In this document: positions 16,654-25,887 of the stretch, in pieces
How positions within the stretch are numbered: position 1 is the first letter of the stretch
How the letters are laid out: every line of letters starts with the position of its first letter
From: Variovorax paradoxus
GTDB taxonomy: Bacteria; Pseudomonadota; Gammaproteobacteria; Burkholderiales; Burkholderiaceae_C
DNA length: 64,000 nucleotides
Assembly: GCF_902712855.1 (NCBI RefSeq)
Contig: NZ_LR743508.1
Location: forward strand, 558,001 to 622,000
Direction of reading: 5' to 3'
Notes under the pieces: generated by a model
Told to the model about the DNA's origin: nothing
The model's input: the letters and a program-made list of their open reading frames with translations, nothing else
Database searches by the model: none
Translations under genes and position numbers: made by a program

Positions 16654-17664
16654 ATGTCGTCTGCCAGTCGCATCACACCGCTCGTTCGCTTCGCCGTCGC
16701 CGCCACCTGGCTCGCGGCGCTGGTCATGCACCCCGCCACGGCCGAGCCGCTGGCACCGCGCAACGGCTTCCCGTCGCAGACGATCAAGTTCATCTCGCCG
16801 TTCCCGCCCGGCGGCGGCAACGACGCGACCGCTCGGCTCGTGACCACGCGGCTGCCGGAAATCATCGGCCAGGCCGCGGTGGTCGACAACCGCGGCGGCG
16901 CGGGCGGCAACATCGGCGCCAAGGCGGTGGCCGACGCCAAGGCCGACGGCTACACCGTGCTCACCTCGCAGGTGTCGATCATGGCGGTGAACCCCACGCT
17001 GTATGCCTCCGCGGGCTTCGACCCGGTGAAGAACTTCGTGCCGATCACGCAGATCAATGCCGCGCCGCTCGCGCTCGTGGTGGACGCCAATTCGGCGCTG
17101 AAGAGCTTCGCCGACCTGGCGGCCAAGGCCAAGGCGAGCCCCGGCAAGGTGACCTACGCGACGCCGGGCAACGGCACGCTGTCGCACCTGGTCGGCGTGG
17201 TGCTGGCGAAGGACAACCACATCGACATGACCCACGTGCCCTACAAGGGCGCCGGCCCCGCGCTGACCGACCTGCTCGGTGGCCAGGTCGACGTGCTGGT
17301 GACCTCCACCGCGTCGGTGGCCGGGCTGGTGCAGAACGGCAAGCTGCGCGTGCTCGCCGTGACCAGCCCGCGCCGCATCGGCGTGTTCGCCAAGGCGCCC
17401 ACGCTCGAGGAGCTCGGGTATGCCGGCGCGCGCTTCGAGGACTGGTACGGCTTCTTCGCGCCGGCCGGCACGCCGCCCGAACGCGTGGCCTACCTGAACG
17501 AGGCGATCGTGCGCACGCTGCACCTGCCCGAAGTGGCCAAGCTCGTCACCGACGGCGGCAGCGAAGTGGTGGCCAACACGCCCGAGGCCTTCGCGGCGCA
17601 GCTTCGCCAGGACATCGACCGCTGGTCGCGCATCGTCAAGCTGTCGGGCGCGCGCGCCGACTGA
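16654..17664 (+). CDS. Bug/TTT family periplasmic receptor (sulfur cluster)
   Basis: A 336-residue extracytoplasmic receptor of the tripartite-tricarboxylate (Bug) family with a Sec signal peptide ending near ATA at residue 30. Family landmarks are FPPGGGNDATAR, VVDNRGGAGGNIG, DGYT, ATPGNGTLSHL and HVPYKGAGPALTDLLGGQ. Such receptors bind carboxylates for TctAB permeases; no permease lies nearby. An AGGAG-type site precedes the ATG. Its place between rhodanese and metC suggests a sulfur-containing carboxylate as ligand. Confidence 0.85.
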   Translation: MSSASRITPLVRFAVAATWLAALVMHPATAEPLAPRNGFPSQTIKFISPFPPGGGNDATARLVTTRLPEIIGQAAVVDNRGGAGGNIGAKAVADAKADGYTVLTSQVSIMAVNPTLYASAGFDPVKNFVPITQINAAPLALVVDANSALKSFADLAAKAKASPGKVTYATPGNGTLSHLVGVVLAKDNHIDMTHVPYKGAGPALTDLLGGQVDVLVTSTASVAGLVQNGKLRVLAVTSPRRIGVFAKAPTLEELGYAGARFEDWYGFFAPAGTPPERVAYLNEAIVRTLHLPEVAKLVTDGGSEVVANTPEAFAAQLRQDIDRWSRIVKLSGARAD

Positions 17665-17712
17665 CCAATTCGAGCAACATAGCGGCCCGACGTCTTCCTG
17701 CCCCGCATCACC

Positions 17713-18918
17713 ATGTCCGATTCGCACACCGTTCCCGCAGACCTGGCATCCGACACCCGCCTCACGCGCACCGGCAAGAACCCCTCGCATGCCGGCGGCT
17801 CGCCCGTGAACACGCCGCTGGTGCGCGCGAGCACGGTGCTGTTCGACAGCGTGGGCGCCATGCGGGACGCGCGGGCGCGGCGCGACGACGAGCGCGTCTT
17901 CAGCTACGGTGCGCGCGGCACGCCCACCACCTTCGCGCTCGAGGATGCGGTGAGCGAACTCGAGGGCGCCTACCGCACGCGGCTCTTTCCCACAGGGCTG
18001 GCCGCCATCGGCATGGTGCTGCTGTCGTACCTGAAGCCGGGCGACCATGTGCTGATGTCGGACAGCGTGTACGAGCCCACGCGCAACCTCGTGCATTCGT
18101 TCCTCGAGCCTTACGGCATCCGCAGCAGTTTCTTTGCGGCGGACGGCAGCGGCATCGAGGCGCTGTTCGAGCCCTCCACGCGGCTGGTGTATGCGGAGTG
18201 CCCCGGCTCGCTCGTCTACGAGATGTGCGACCTGCCGAAGCTCGCCGCGCTCGCGCATGCGCGCGGCGCGCTGCTCGCGGCCGACAACACCTGGGGTTCG
18301 GGCCTGCAGTACAGGCCGCTCGCGCTGGGCGCGGACATTTCGACGATGGCCGCCACCAAGTACCTGTCGGGACACTCGGACGTGATGATGGGCACCGTGG
18401 CCACCACCGAGGCCGCGTGGCGGCCGCTCAACGAGCGCTGCGATGCGTTCGGCATGACCGTGAGCCCCGACGACGCATGGCTGGTGCTGCGCGGCATCCG
18501 CACGCTGTCGGCACGGCTGCAGATGCACGAGCGGCATGCGCTCGAGGTGGCGCACTGGCTCGAGCGGCGGCCCGAGGTGGCCACCGTGTTCTGCCCGGCG
18601 CTGCCGCAACACCCCGGCCACGACCTCTGGAAGCGCGACTGCAAGGGCACCAACGGTCTGCTGTCGATCGAGCTGCAGCCCGGCATCGCCAACGCGGCCG
18701 TCGAGCGCTTCGTCGATGCGCTCACCCTGTTCGGCCGGGGCTCCTCATGGGGCGGCTACGAAAGCCTGGTCGCGTGGACCAACATGCGCGCCGCGCGCAG
18801 CGTGACCGACTGGAGCGGACGCGGCGCCGTCGTGCGCCTGCACATCGGGCTGGAGGCGCCGGCCGACCTCATGGCGGACCTGGCGCAGGGGTTCGCTGCA
18901 ATGGCCGCCGACGATTAG
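17713..18918 (+). CDS. metC: Cystathionine beta-lyase
   Basis: A 401-residue Cys/Met-metabolism PLP enzyme. The Schiff-base lysine is K216 in MAATKYLSGHSD, and the N-terminal NTPLVRASTV and YGARGTPTTFALE blocks are those of beta-lyase/MetC. It cleaves C-S bonds of cystathionine or other S-substituted cysteines to thiol, pyruvate and ammonia. In this operon it may feed thiols to the dioxygenase and rhodanese. A strong terminator follows. Confidence 0.85.
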   Translation: MSDSHTVPADLASDTRLTRTGKNPSHAGGSPVNTPLVRASTVLFDSVGAMRDARARRDDERVFSYGARGTPTTFALEDAVSELEGAYRTRLFPTGLAAIGMVLLSYLKPGDHVLMSDSVYEPTRNLVHSFLEPYGIRSSFFAADGSGIEALFEPSTRLVYAECPGSLVYEMCDLPKLAALAHARGALLAADNTWGSGLQYRPLALGADISTMAATKYLSGHSDVMMGTVATTEAAWRPLNERCDAFGMTVSPDDAWLVLRGIRTLSARLQMHERHALEVAHWLERRPEVATVFCPALPQHPGHDLWKRDCKGTNGLLSIELQPGIANAAVERFVDALTLFGRGSSWGGYESLVAWTNMRAARSVTDWSGRGAVVRLHIGLEAPADLMADLAQGFAAMAADD

Positions 18919-18952
18919 CCGTCGCCGGACAGGCACCGGGCGAGAAAAGTCG

Positions 18953-18990
18953 AAGCGCCCATGACCCGCGAGGGCCATGGGCGCTTTTTT
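18953..18990 (+). terminator. Strong rho-independent terminator after metC
   Basis: AAGCGCCCATG (18953-18963) and CATGGGCGCTT (18976-18986) form a perfect 11-bp stem with a 12-base loop, followed by a T tract to 18990. It lies 34 bases after the metC stop. It may also stop minus-strand transcription from the autotransporter, although the T tract on that strand is only TTTT. Confidence 0.9.
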
Positions 18991-19043
18991 CTCGCCTGCT
19001 TTCTTCGCTTGCTGCCGGTCTCCGAAAAAAGCGAAAAGCGCGC

Positions 19044-22000
19044 CTACCAGCGGACCTTCAGGCCCACGCTCGCATCGACGCTGCTCTTCGTGCGCACGCC
19101 GCTGCCCGCGCCCCACAGCTTGCCGACTTCGGCGTACAGGCTCACGCTGTCGGTCACCTGCAGCGTGGCGCCGGCCGCGAGTTCGGTGCTGGTGCCGCCG
19201 GTGCGCGTGGCGATGTCGGTGAAGCCGGCCGGGCCGACGAAGCGGGTGACGTCGGTGCCGCTGCTGCTGCGGTAGACGTTGGCGCGAACGTAGGGCTGCA
19301 GCAGGCCCGCGCCGGTGGCGATCTCGCCCTTGATCCGCACGCCGGCGCGCGCCAGCCAGCCGTCGTGGCTGTCCTGCTGCACCAGGGCGCCGGGGATGCT
19401 GGTGTTGTCCAGCTTCACGCGCTGGTGCACCAATTGAACCTGCGGCTCGATGCTCCAGCCCTCGGCGATGGGGAACGACTGGCCCACCTCGATGGACGCC
19501 AGCAGGCTGTCGCCCTTTCCGCCGCTGCCGAAGTTCAGCGTGGGCGACACGCTGTAGCGGTGGCGTCCGCCCTGCAGCACGCCGTCCACGTACAGGCCGC
19601 TGTCGTTCTTCCACGTGGCGTAGGCGCCGACGTACTCGTTGCGCAGGTCGGTCGAGCCGACGCCGAAGTTCGCGAGGCCGCTGGCAAAGCCGTTCACGCG
19701 CATGTCGCCGTCGAGCTTGCCGACGTACACGCCGACGCGCCAGTTGGGGTCGGCCCACAGGTCGGTGCCGGCCTGGAAGCCGGTGAGGCGGCCCTTGCTC
19801 GTGGGGCTGACGGTGCCGCCCTGCGAGATGGTGCGCTCGGTGCTGATGACGCGGCCCCAGGCCTGGCGATAGCCCTGTTCTGGGCTCGCGGTGTTGGCGC
19901 CCGACGCGCCGTCGTCGCCCACGCGCTGGTGCAGGTTCGACAGCATCGACAGGTTGGCCTGGCGCAGCTGCTCGGGCAGCGCCGCGTACAGCGGCACTTC
20001 GGAACGGTACGTCGGCACGACGATGCCGCCGCCCGTGCTCGTGCCTGCGCCGCCCGTACCGCCGGTGCCGCCGGTGCCTCCCGTTCCACCCGTGCCGCCG
20101 CCGGTCGGCGGTGTCACCGTGGCCGTGGAGCGCAGGTACCAGTTCTCGCCGGCACCGCTGGCATCGGCCGCGTACAGGCGGTATTCGTAGGCGCCGGCAT
20201 CGACATGGCCGCCGGCCAGGGCGAACGCGCTCTTCGTGGTCTGCGCCGTGGTGGTCGCGCCGCCGATGGCGCTGATCAGCTCGATGCCGTTGCCGGTGGT
20301 CAGTGCGCCGAGGCCGCCGAGATTGGTGACCTGTACGTTGGTCGTGCCACTGGCGATGGCGGTGGCGCCGCTGAGCACCAGCCGGTCGGTCGCGCTGGCG
20401 CTGGTGCCGAGCGCAGTGCCCAGGCGCAGCGTGCCGCCGTTGCCGACCCACGGTCCGGTGACGGTGAGCGTGGTGCCGGGCACGGTGCCCACCAGCGAGA
20501 CGGTGCCGCTGTTGGCCATCGACGCGATGGTCTGGCTGTTGCCGGCCAGGTCGAGCGTGGCGCCCGACGCGACCGTGTAGGCACTGGCGCTGCTGAAGGT
20601 GTTGGCCGCGCCGGCGCGCAAGGTGCCCGCCGCGACGTTGGTGGCGCCGGTGTAGGTGTTGGCACCGCTCAGCGTGAGCACGCCGGTGCCGGCCTTGGCG
20701 AGGTTGCCGGCGCCCGAGATCGGGCCCGTCCAGGCCAGGCTGTTGGCGCCGGTGTCGACGGTGGCGTTGCCGCCGAGCAGCAGGGCGTTGCTGACGCTCA
20801 GGCCGTCGGAGCCGGCAATCACGCTGGCCGTGGCGCCCGCGTCGATGGCCACGGCGCCGGTCATGGCCGAGCCGGTGTTCAGCGTGAGGCTGTTGGTGCC
20901 GCCGGTGAACCGCACGGCCGCTGCCTGGGTCGCGCCGTCGCCGCCGAGGCCGCCGTTGATGGTGCCGCCGTTGGTCAGCGCGATGTTGGCGCCCGACACG
21001 CCCGCGCCGCCGACGCCGTTGGCGCCCACGGCGCCGCCGCTGCTGTTGGCGCCGCCTGCACCGCCCGCGCCACCGGAGATCGTGCCGGTGTTGACGACGG
21101 TCGCGCCGGCGCCGGTCGACGACAGGCCGATGCCGCCATCGCCACCCGCGCCCGGCGAACCCGTGCCGCCTGCGCCGCCACCGGCCGCGCCACCCGCGCC
21201 GCCGGCACCGCCCGCGATCGCGCCGGTGTTGTTCACGGTGACTGCGCTGCCGGCCAGCGTGACGCCCACACCGCCGCCGCCGCCGCCACCGCCCGCGCTG
21301 TTGGCGCGTACCGGGGCCAGCTCGGCACCGCCAGCGCCACCCGCGCCGCCGGTGATGGCGCCGGTGTTGGTGAAGACGATGCCGGCCGTCGTGGCGTTCA
21401 GGTAGAAGCCGCCACCGCCGCCGCCGCCGCCGCCGGCCTGCGAGGCCGCGTCGCCGCCCTTGCCGCCCACGCCGCCGGTCGAGGCCCGATGCGGTGTAGC
21501 TGCCGAGCGGGGCATCGAGGATCGAGCCGTAGCCGCCGGCACCGCCGCCGCCCGCGGCCCAGTAGCCGTTGCCACCCGCGCCGCCGGCACCGCCCGTGTA
21601 GTTGTCGGCGGACGAACCGACGTTGTTCGCGATCGACGCGCCCTGGAAGCCGCCGCCACCGCCACCGCCGTAGCCGTCGCCGGCACCCATGCCGCCGGTC
21701 TGTGCCTGGCCCGCGCCGCCGTCCTGGCCCTGGAACGCGCCCGGTCCCACCGGGATGCTGACGGCGCCCGCCGCGCCGCCGGTGCCGGGCGTCGCGGCCG
21801 AAGCCGGCCGTGCTGGCGCTGCCGCCCGCGGTCACGCCCGCGGGCGTCGACAACCGCCGGCACCGCCGAAGGCGTTGATGGTGGTGTCGTTCAGGCCGCC
21901 GGCGCCGCCGGTGCCGTCACTGCCGCCGGCCCCGCACCCAGCGTGGTCTCGCCGACGGGCACGCCGCCCGCGCCGCCCGCCGCCATCACGGGCGCTGCGC

Positions 22001-22132
22001 ACGAGCAGTGCCGCCGCGGCCGCGGCGCGCGCTGCGCGTGCCCGACGACCGGGCATGGCCGCGCGAGGTTTCAGGCGTGGCCACCCAGGTGCCGAGGGTG
22101 GGATTCCAGAGGGTTCGGAAGATCTTGTTCAT
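19044..22132 (-). pseudogene. ESPR-type autotransporter (type Va), interrupted by frameshifts
   Basis: The gene starts at ATG 22132 with an extended signal peptide region (MNKIFRTLWNPTLGTWVA), then a Gly/Ala/Asn-rich passenger with many GGAGG and TNTGAI repeats, a PATR-type repeat (GTGVLTLSGANTYTGAT) around 20710-20640, and a C-terminal beta-barrel ending in GLKVRW. The last 813 codons (21482-19044) are one intact frame. Upstream, coherent sequence jumps between all three frames at about 22040, 21995, 21930, 21855, 21800 and 21482. It is either a decaying gene or a set of assembly errors in GC-rich repeats; otherwise it would be a roughly 1000-residue surface protein. Confidence 0.7.
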
Positions 22133-22452
22133 GGCTTCAACTTGGTCCTTCGTTACCTGATCGGGCAGGCGCCCGCGTGCGGCAGCAATGGCTTGCACCT
22201 CCCCACGCCCTTCGATTTCGAATTTGCAAGTCAAAAATGTAAGTACGCGTAGCAGCCCGGCATATGCCCGGTTCCGGGTACCCCTCTGCCCGAATATTCC
22301 GGCTGTGTGACAGGCGTGTACGTCGCGTCGAAGCGCCTCCCCACCCGGCATACCCTGAACTGCGTCAAAAAGTAACCAATGTTTCTTGATGAATGGGGGG
22401 CTACCCAGCGCCGCGGCAAATGCCCTGCCGGGATTGCAGAGGTCATGTCCGG
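22133..22452. other. Intergenic region upstream of the autotransporter
   Basis: This 320-base stretch contains no convincing ORF. It is noticeably richer in A/T than its surroundings, especially 22219-22245 and 22365-22385, and lies directly upstream of the minus-strand autotransporter. A TTGACT-like -35 on the minus strand at 22229-22234 is the only promoter element seen; no matching -10 is clear. Confidence 0.5.
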
Positions 22453-23040
22453 TCAGTCCCGGCGCATCCCGCGCATCCCGCACAGCCAGCCCGCGCCGGC
22501 ATCGACGCTGCGGCACACGATCGCGGCCACCAGCCCCGTCACTGCGAGCATGGCTACGGAGTGAACGCCAACCGCGGCCATTGCGAGCAGCAGGGCGCCG
22601 GAAGCAGTGATGTCCCGCGCAGCGGACGCCTCGCCCATGCAGAGCGGGACGAGTGCCGGCACCAGCATCAGGCCGGCCCCGTGGGCGGTGGACATCATGA
22701 AAGACCAGAGCGCGAGCCCCGCATGCCCGGCCGGGCTCGGCGACCGGCCTGGCGCGGTGCGGCGCCGGAAGACGTGCAAGGCGACCACCGCAGCAAGCAA
22801 TGCACCGGCCACGACCTGGAGCATCACCCGGCCCATCGACACCCCGAGCACGACCACCCCGGCGACGAGACCGACCGACGCCGCATGCCCGAGCCCGATG
22901 GGCATCAGCGCCCGAAGTGCCTGGGCCCGGTCGCGCGAGCCCACGCCCCATGCGGCCGCGAACATCCAGCCGGTGGCGGGGTTCAGCCCATGCAGCGCTC
23001 CGGCACCGGCGACCGCAAGCCATGGCCAGAGGCCTGACAT
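22453..23040 (-). CDS. Integral membrane protein, NicO-like
   Basis: A 195-residue polytopic protein with about six hydrophobic segments. The first helix contains GALHGLNPATGW, resembling the histidine-bearing first helix of NicO/RcnA-type and related transporters, and later helices contain GHAAS and STAHGAGLM. A metal or small-ion transport function is possible but not proven. A GTG start at 23070 would overlap the preceding gene; ATG 23040 is preferred. It lies 13 bases downstream of the DUF899 gene and is probably cotranscribed. Confidence 0.6.
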   Translation of the reverse strand: MSGLWPWLAVAGAGALHGLNPATGWMFAAAWGVGSRDRAQALRALMPIGLGHAASVGLVAGVVVLGVSMGRVMLQVVAGALLAAVVALHVFRRRTAPGRSPSPAGHAGLALWSFMMSTAHGAGLMLVPALVPLCMGEASAARDITASGALLLAMAAVGVHSVAMLAVTGLVAAIVCRSVDAGAGWLCGMRGMRRD

Positions 23041-23053
23041 GGCATCGCGTGCG

Positions 23054-23854
23054 TCAGCGGTGCGCGCCACCGCAGCATGCCGAGGACGACGGTGCAGCAG
23101 AGGCAGAAACGGGTGCCGGCGCCGGCGCGTAGCGGTCGTGATGCCGCACCCATTCCATCTTGTGCGGCACGTCGCGTTCGCTGCGGCCCTCGGGCGCGAG
23201 GTCCATCAGCTGGTAGGCGCCCATCATCACTTCCACGCCGCGCCCGTAGGTCGAGTAGGTGTGGAAGACCTCGCCTGCATCGCTGCGGAAGAACACGCTG
23301 ACGCCCGGCGCCTCCTCGGAAGGGAACGGGCGCTTTCCGTAGTTGTAGTCGACCGCACCGCTCGCCACTTCCTGCGGGGTGAAGCTCACGCCGAAGTCAT
23401 GGTTGAAGTCGCTGCCATGCGAGGACACCCAGTCGAACTTCCAGCCCATGCGCTCGCGAAAACGCAGCAGTTCGGGCAGGGGCGCGCGCGAGACGGCAAC
23501 GAAGCCGATGCCGCGGTCCGCCAGGTGCACCGTCATCCCGTCGACGTGGTCCGCCATGTACGAACAGCTCGGGCAACCCTGGCCCCAGCCCGGCCCGAAC
23601 ATGAAGTGCTGCACCACCAGCTGGCGGTGGCCGCCGAACAGCTCGGCCAGCGTGCGGCTGCCCTGCGGCGTATCGAAGGCGTAGCGCTTGCCGACGCGCT
23701 CCCAGGGCAGCGCGCGCCGCTCGCGGGCGAGCTGGTCGTGCAGGCGCATCAGTTCCTTCTCGCGCGCCAGCAGGACGAGCCGTTCGGCCACCCATTGCTC
23801 GGGCGGTACGACGGGATGATTCACGGGGCCTGTTTCGGTCACGGCGTTGTTCAT
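23054..23854 (-). CDS. DUF899 family thioredoxin-fold protein
   Basis: A 266-residue DUF899 protein. It has the family opening HPVVPPEQWVAERLVLL, the GPGWGQGCPSCSYMADH block with a CxxC (CPSC) near residue 105, VSRAPLPELLRFRERMGW, and YNYGKRPFPSEEAPGVSVFF. These proteins look like thioredoxin-fold redox enzymes of unknown substrate. AAGGAG nine bases before the ATG at 23854 fixes the start. The C-terminus ends in a Cys-Cys-Gly-Gly tail. It is preceded by the beta-propeller gene and followed by the membrane protein. Confidence 0.8.
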   Translation of the reverse strand: MNNAVTETGPVNHPVVPPEQWVAERLVLLAREKELMRLHDQLARERRALPWERVGKRYAFDTPQGSRTLAELFGGHRQLVVQHFMFGPGWGQGCPSCSYMADHVDGMTVHLADRGIGFVAVSRAPLPELLRFRERMGWKFDWVSSHGSDFNHDFGVSFTPQEVASGAVDYNYGKRPFPSEEAPGVSVFFRSDAGEVFHTYSTYGRGVEVMMGAYQLMDLAPEGRSERDVPHKMEWVRHHDRYAPAPAPVSASAAPSSSACCGGAHR

Positions 23855-23911
23855 GGCGGGGTACTCCTTGCGGACTTCGGACATGTATGAGGTGTGTGGA
23901 GTTGTGAGCGC

Positions 23912-24589
23912 TCAGGCGCGCGCGGCCTTCGGCCGGCGCACGGCGCGCACCTTGCCGCTGCCGCCACCGCCGCAATAGAACAGGCCGGCCCCGTCCGACT
24001 CGAGCCCGTTCACGCCGGTGCCACCGGGCATCTCGAGCCGCTCGAGCACGGCGCCGCTTTGCGGGTCGATGCGGCGGATGTCGCTTTCGTCGCCCTCCCA
24101 GGTGGCGTGCCAGAGTTCGCCGTCGACCCAGGTCACGCCGGTGACGAAGCGGTTCGACTCGATGGTTCGCACCACCGCGCCGGTCGTCGGGTCGACCTGG
24201 TGGATCTTGCGGTCGCGGTACTCGCCCACCCACAGGCTGCCCTCCGCCCAGGTGAGCCCCGAATCGCTGCCATGGCCCGGCGCCGGGATCGACGCCACCA
24301 CGCCGCCCGTGGCCGGATCGATCTTGTCGATGCGCGAATCGGCGATCTGGTAGAGGTGCTTGCCGTCGAACGCGGTGCCGGCGTCGCAGGTGACGTCGAG
24401 CGAGCGCGTGGGCTCGCCGCTGTCCGGATCGAAAGCGACCAGTTGCGCGCCCAGTGCGGCCCACACACGCCGGCCGTCGTGGGTCACGCCGTTCACCTTG
24501 TCGCCGCCGGGAAACGGGCCGTACTCGCGCACGATGTCCGCGGCCTGCACACGGACCTGGGGGCGGGCCTTGACTGTCTTGCTGTTCAT
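23912..24589 (-). CDS. Beta-propeller protein (glutamine-cyclotransferase/YVTN-like)
   Basis: A 225-residue cytoplasmic protein made of repeated four-stranded blades, each with an I-D-P-x-(T/S)-G turn: FDPDSGEP, IDPATGG, VDPTTGAV, IDPQSGAV. The W-x-x-G-E-L-W and G-S-L-W-V-G strands fit five or six blades. No signal peptide is visible. No catalytic residues of glutaminyl cyclase can be confirmed. It probably binds a ligand or partner. The gene is 57 bases upstream of DUF899 and 46 bases after the HTH gene, in one operon. Confidence 0.7.
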   Translation of the reverse strand: MNSKTVKARPQVRVQAADIVREYGPFPGGDKVNGVTHDGRRVWAALGAQLVAFDPDSGEPTRSLDVTCDAGTAFDGKHLYQIADSRIDKIDPATGGVVASIPAPGHGSDSGLTWAEGSLWVGEYRDRKIHQVDPTTGAVVRTIESNRFVTGVTWVDGELWHATWEGDESDIRRIDPQSGAVLERLEMPGGTGVNGLESDGAGLFYCGGGGSGKVRAVRRPKAARA

Positions 24590-24635
24590 CGTTGACTCCT
24601 TGTGCGCGCCGTGGATCGGCGCCCTGGAGACAACT

Positions 24636-25868
24636 CTATTCAATCGGCAGTGCGGCGGGGAGTAACAAGATCGTCGTGAATCCGGCCAGCGGCGGCGCAA
24701 GCCAGCGGCGCGCGCGCGTCTGTCCGATGGACCGCACACGGCCGTCGGCTTCGAGTTCGGCGAGCGCGCGCTGCACCGTGCGCTGGCTCGCATTCAGCGC
24801 CAGGGCGAGCGCCGAGGTCGACCAGGCCGCGCCGTCGGACAGCAAGGCCACCAGCGCGCCCTGCTCGCCGTCGAGCGGCGGCGCCAGCACCGCCACCGCG
24901 CGGTCGCCGTGCGGCGTCAACGCGAAGCCGCGCGGCGTGGCCTCGATCCGCGCCATGCCCTTCACCAGCGCACGCAGCCGCCCGATCTCGACGCGCAGCC
25001 GCGCGCGGTGCGTCTCGTCGGGGCGCTGCGTGCGGAACGCGCCGGCGATCAGCGCTTCGCGGTCGATGTCGCCCGGCCACGCCTCGGCGAGCAGGCGCGC
25101 CAGCGCGAACAGCACCGGCCGGCGCACCAGCGGCTGCCAGGGGGCGTCGACACCGGGGCCGGGCCCGATCCTGCGGCGGCAGGCGTCGACGACCAGGGTG
25201 CCGGACGCGAGCAGCGCGGCGACGTCGCCGAGGCGCAGCACCTGCTCGGCGCCACCCGAAAGCCGCCGCGCGGCGGGGCGCTCGATGGCCGCGCGGGCTT
25301 CGGCCACCTCGGCCAGCAATGCCGGCACGCGCGCGCGTTCGGCGGCCTCGTGGGCCCGCGCGAGCGCCGCGTGTGCGGTGCCGATGCGCAGCGACCGCAA
25401 TGCCAGCTCCGCCGCACTGAGCTCGGCCACCGCCGCGAGCGAAGGCGCCAGGCCACGCGTGTCGAGCAGCGCCAATGCGGCTTCCGCATCGTCGAGCCGG
25501 CCGAGCAGCAACAGCTTTCGCGCCGCGATCAGCCGCGCCTGCAGCGCATTGGCACGGTCGGCGCGCGCCTCGAGCGTGGCCGCCGCCGCGGCCAGCGCGC
25601 GGGGCGAGCCGCCGAGGTCGCGCATCGCGAGCGCCACTTCGGCCTCGGCGACCACGCAACGCGCACGAAACAGCTCCTCGTGCGCGCCGAAGCCGCTCGC
25701 AGCGCGCTTGAGCAGTTCGCGCGCACGCGGATGCTCGCCGAGCTGCGCCATCGCGATGCCGCGCAGCGCCAGCGCCGGTGGATCGTCTCGCAAGGCCACG
25801 CGCTTGAGCGCGCCGAGCGCGTCGCCGCCGGCAAGCGCGCGGGCGGAGGCGGCGATCAGCGAATCCAT
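24636..25868 (-). CDS. TPR-like/HTH regulatory protein
   Basis: A 410-residue regulator. The first 200 residues are Ala/Leu-rich antiparallel helices of TPR type. Residues 230-310 look like an OmpR/BTAD-like DNA-binding segment, and residues 345-390 form a winged helix that reads like a GntR/MarR HTH (ALALALNASQRTVQRALAELEADGRVRS). It probably controls the beta-propeller/DUF899 operon downstream. The ligand is unknown. Start ATG 25868 follows the prsW gene by 19 bases on the same strand. Confidence 0.6.
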   Translation of the reverse strand: MDSLIAASARALAGGDALGALKRVALRDDPPALALRGIAMAQLGEHPRARELLKRAASGFGAHEELFRARCVVAEAEVALAMRDLGGSPRALAAAAATLEARADRANALQARLIAARKLLLLGRLDDAEAALALLDTRGLAPSLAAVAELSAAELALRSLRIGTAHAALARAHEAAERARVPALLAEVAEARAAIERPAARRLSGGAEQVLRLGDVAALLASGTLVVDACRRRIGPGPGVDAPWQPLVRRPVLFALARLLAEAWPGDIDREALIAGAFRTQRPDETHRARLRVEIGRLRALVKGMARIEATPRGFALTPHGDRAVAVLAPPLDGEQGALVALLSDGAAWSTSALALALNASQRTVQRALAELEADGRVRSIGQTRARRWLAPPLAGFTTILLLPAALPIE

Positions 25869-25887
25869 GTCGTCGGTTGCGCTGCGC

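Noticed and set aside
20040..20100. Short tandem GCC-rich repeats resembling an array
   Set aside because: They encode the Gly/Thr linker of the autotransporter and lack spacers; not CRISPR.
18745..21750. Minus-strand ORF of 1001 codons that overlaps the autotransporter
   Set aside because: Only its first 70 or so codons read as passenger; after about 21482 it leaves the true frame. Those first codons are treated as part of the broken autotransporter.
16518..21761. Plus-strand ORF of 1747 codons
   Set aside because: It crosses the TTT receptor, metC and autotransporter genes in the wrong frame; low-complexity residues and no domain.
22231..22446. 71-codon minus ORF between autotransporter and membrane protein
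   Set aside because: No ribosome-binding site or conserved composition; probably chance.
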